Made by a program: the position numbers and the translations under genes. Of a stretch of DNA of 64,000 nucleotides, positions 63,025-64,000 are shown piece after piece (position 1 is the stretch's first letter; every line of letters begins with the position of its first letter). The notes under the pieces were generated by a model. That model ran no database searches. It saw only the letters and a list, made by a program, of their open reading frames with translations, and was not told where the DNA came from. Source of the DNA: Rummeliibacillus sp963792445 (GTDB lineage Bacteria; Bacillota; Bacilli; Bacillales_A; Planococcaceae); the NCBI GenBank assembly GCA_963792445.1, contig CAWBWO010000008.1, forward strand, positions 1 to 64,000. The letters are read 5' to 3'.

Positions 63025-64000
63025 TCAATGCTTTGCAAGAAATTGGACATATATATGCTCATATAATATCTTTTCAACAAATGGGCTATTAATTTTAGAT
63101 ATCTTTATGCCTTTTAATATTTTATTATAATTTCTTATTGATTCAATAGCTTGTTTATTTATAAATATATTTGGATACTTCTTCCTGAATTCATGAATGA
63201 TATAAGAAGATATATAGGTAATGTCTTTTCCCCTTTCTTCTAAAAAATGTATCCATAATAACTGCCATTCCGCTTCAAAAACCGAAAATCCGAGCGATTT
63301 AGACACAGGAATACCGATGAATAGTGGCAAGTTTTTCAATTGATATCGCATGACATAACATGCGCGTAAAAAGGGATCTTGTACGCCATTTTTACTTATA
63401 AGTAATCTACTCTTTAAAAATTGTAATCTAGTTTTCTTCCAGATCTGCCAATAGCTCAAGAACTCTTGTTCAGTGGGTGCTTCTACTTGTAAGAATGGAA
63501 AACGTTGTGCATTACTCGGTAAATACTTGACCAATGTAATAAACCGATATCCTCCAATTGGCATCAAATAGGAAAAATACACAAAATTACTTGCTTCGGC
63601 ATCAAAAGTAATGATATGCGCTTGTTCTTGAATGTATGAGATAAATTGTTGTTTAAATGGGGATAATTTAATTTGTTGAATACCGTTTCTATATGATTGA
63701 TTATTGTTGGGGGTTTTTAATATCCAGATTGGCTTTATATTTGCTTGACGATAACCTTTTGTACGACTTTCCATTTGGGGGATAGAGATCGTACTACATT
63801 GAAATTCAATGGCAAACCGCTGACGCCCACTCTCGATTAAAATGTCTGGCCTTTGTGCTAACTCTTGCAGGTAGGCTTCAAGATGAACGGTCAGCTTCAG
63901 TTTTTGAAACATTTCGTATAATTTCTGTTTACCTAATAAGTGTTCAGCAGTCTCTCCTTCTGAAAAGGAACCTAGGCACTTACTCTTTTTTTGATGTGCA
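63025..64000 (-). CDS. coiA: Competence protein CoiA, N-terminus outside window
   Basis: The frame is open from 63025 to the window edge. The first visible residues are AHQKKSKCLGSFSEGETAEH, then LLGKQKLYEMFQKLKLTVHLEAYLQELAQRPDILIESGRQRFAIEFQCS, i.e. the CoiA nuclease-like core with the D-E-Q residues of an endonuclease fold. The C-terminal region (residues after TKTRLQFLKSRLL) is helical. CoiA promotes recombination during transformation. The ATG at 63912 is internal; the true start lies beyond 64000. Confidence 0.9.
   Translation of the reverse strand, partial: AHQKKSKCLGSFSEGETAEHLLGKQKLYEMFQKLKLTVHLEAYLQELAQRPDILIESGRQRFAIEFQCSTISIPQMESRTKGYRQANIKPIWILKTPNNNQSYRNGIQQIKLSPFKQQFISYIQEQAHIITFDAEASNFVYFSYLMPIGGYRFITLVKYLPSNAQRFPFLQVEAPTEQEFLSYWQIWKKTRLQFLKSRLLISKNGVQDPFLRACYVMRYQLKNLPLFIGIPVSKSLGFSVFEAEWQLLWIHFLEERGKDITYISSYIIHEFRKKYPNIFINKQAIESIRNYNKILKGIKISKINSPFVEKILYEHIYVQFLAKH

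Overview
The window comes from a low-GC, endospore-forming member of the Bacillales. It carries spoVAC-spoVAD-spoVAE, spoVIF, a yjcZ-type gene, cotZ and cotO, a Spo0E-like phosphatase and soluble and membrane-bound sporulation-type kinases. The gene content matches two B. subtilis neighbourhoods brought together: the yku/ykv/yko region on the left (dapL, dapH, ccpC, darB, ykyB, cheV, ykwC, ykvS, a mhqR/kinD-like pair, ktrD, ykoY) and the yjb/yjc region on the right (coiA, pepF, yjbH to yjbO, cotO/cotZ, spoVIF, yjcF-G-H). Gene order and protein style suggest a Lysinibacillus/Rummeliibacillus/Viridibacillus-type Planococcaceae (Caryophanaceae). That placement is an inference, since no rRNA is present.

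Layout. 0-4 kb: an exporter-like operon (large secreted/membrane protein, ABC ATPase, ABC permease cut by the window edge). 4-8 kb: acetyl-branch diaminopimelate genes dapH-dapL, their neighbour ccpC, and the c-di-AMP receptor darB. 8-14 kb: a broken GGDEF/EAL gene, then the polyphosphate pair ppx-ppk. 14-19 kb: ykyB, cheV, an MFS transporter, ykwC and small sporulation/unknown genes. 19.7-29.8 kb: MarR regulator, PAS kinase, B12 radical-SAM protein, KtrD potassium channel, a TerC-family manganese exporter under a yybP-ykoY riboswitch, an SDR enzyme and prfC. 30-38 kb: a seven-LysM glucosaminidase, a stand-alone murE with an M42 peptidase, a membrane sensor kinase and an aldehyde dehydrogenase. 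38.6-45.5 kb: YhgE/Pip protein, a 900-base interval holding a 26-codon membrane-peptide gene and a multi-hairpin RNA candidate, the pit phosphate operon, a histidine phosphatase and a thermonuclease. 45.7-52.7 kb: pgpA, yjcH-yjcG-yjcF, then a spore block. The spoVA operon has a textbook sigma-G promoter and cotZ has a sigma-K-like -10. 52.8-64 kb: mgtE, rluD-like, nadK, yjbM, yjbL, yjbK, cwlQ, globin, spxH/yjbH, pepF and coiA (cut by the window edge).

Three observations run across the window. First, seven single-base-type frame breaks fall in five otherwise well-conserved genes (dapH, GGDEF/EAL, ppk, yhgE, nuc), several at homopolymers. This looks more like indel-prone sequencing than gene decay. 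Second, there are two families of dispersed non-coding repeats. One is a roughly 258-base highly structured element (36.5, 44.4 and a rearranged copy at 60.5 kb) with changes that preserve its helices. The other has a long terminal palindrome based on TTGAAGTGGA (19.1, 27.8 and 45.5 kb). Third, most transcription units end in strong intrinsic terminators, many of them bidirectional. No rRNA, tRNA, prophage, transposase or CRISPR array was seen.
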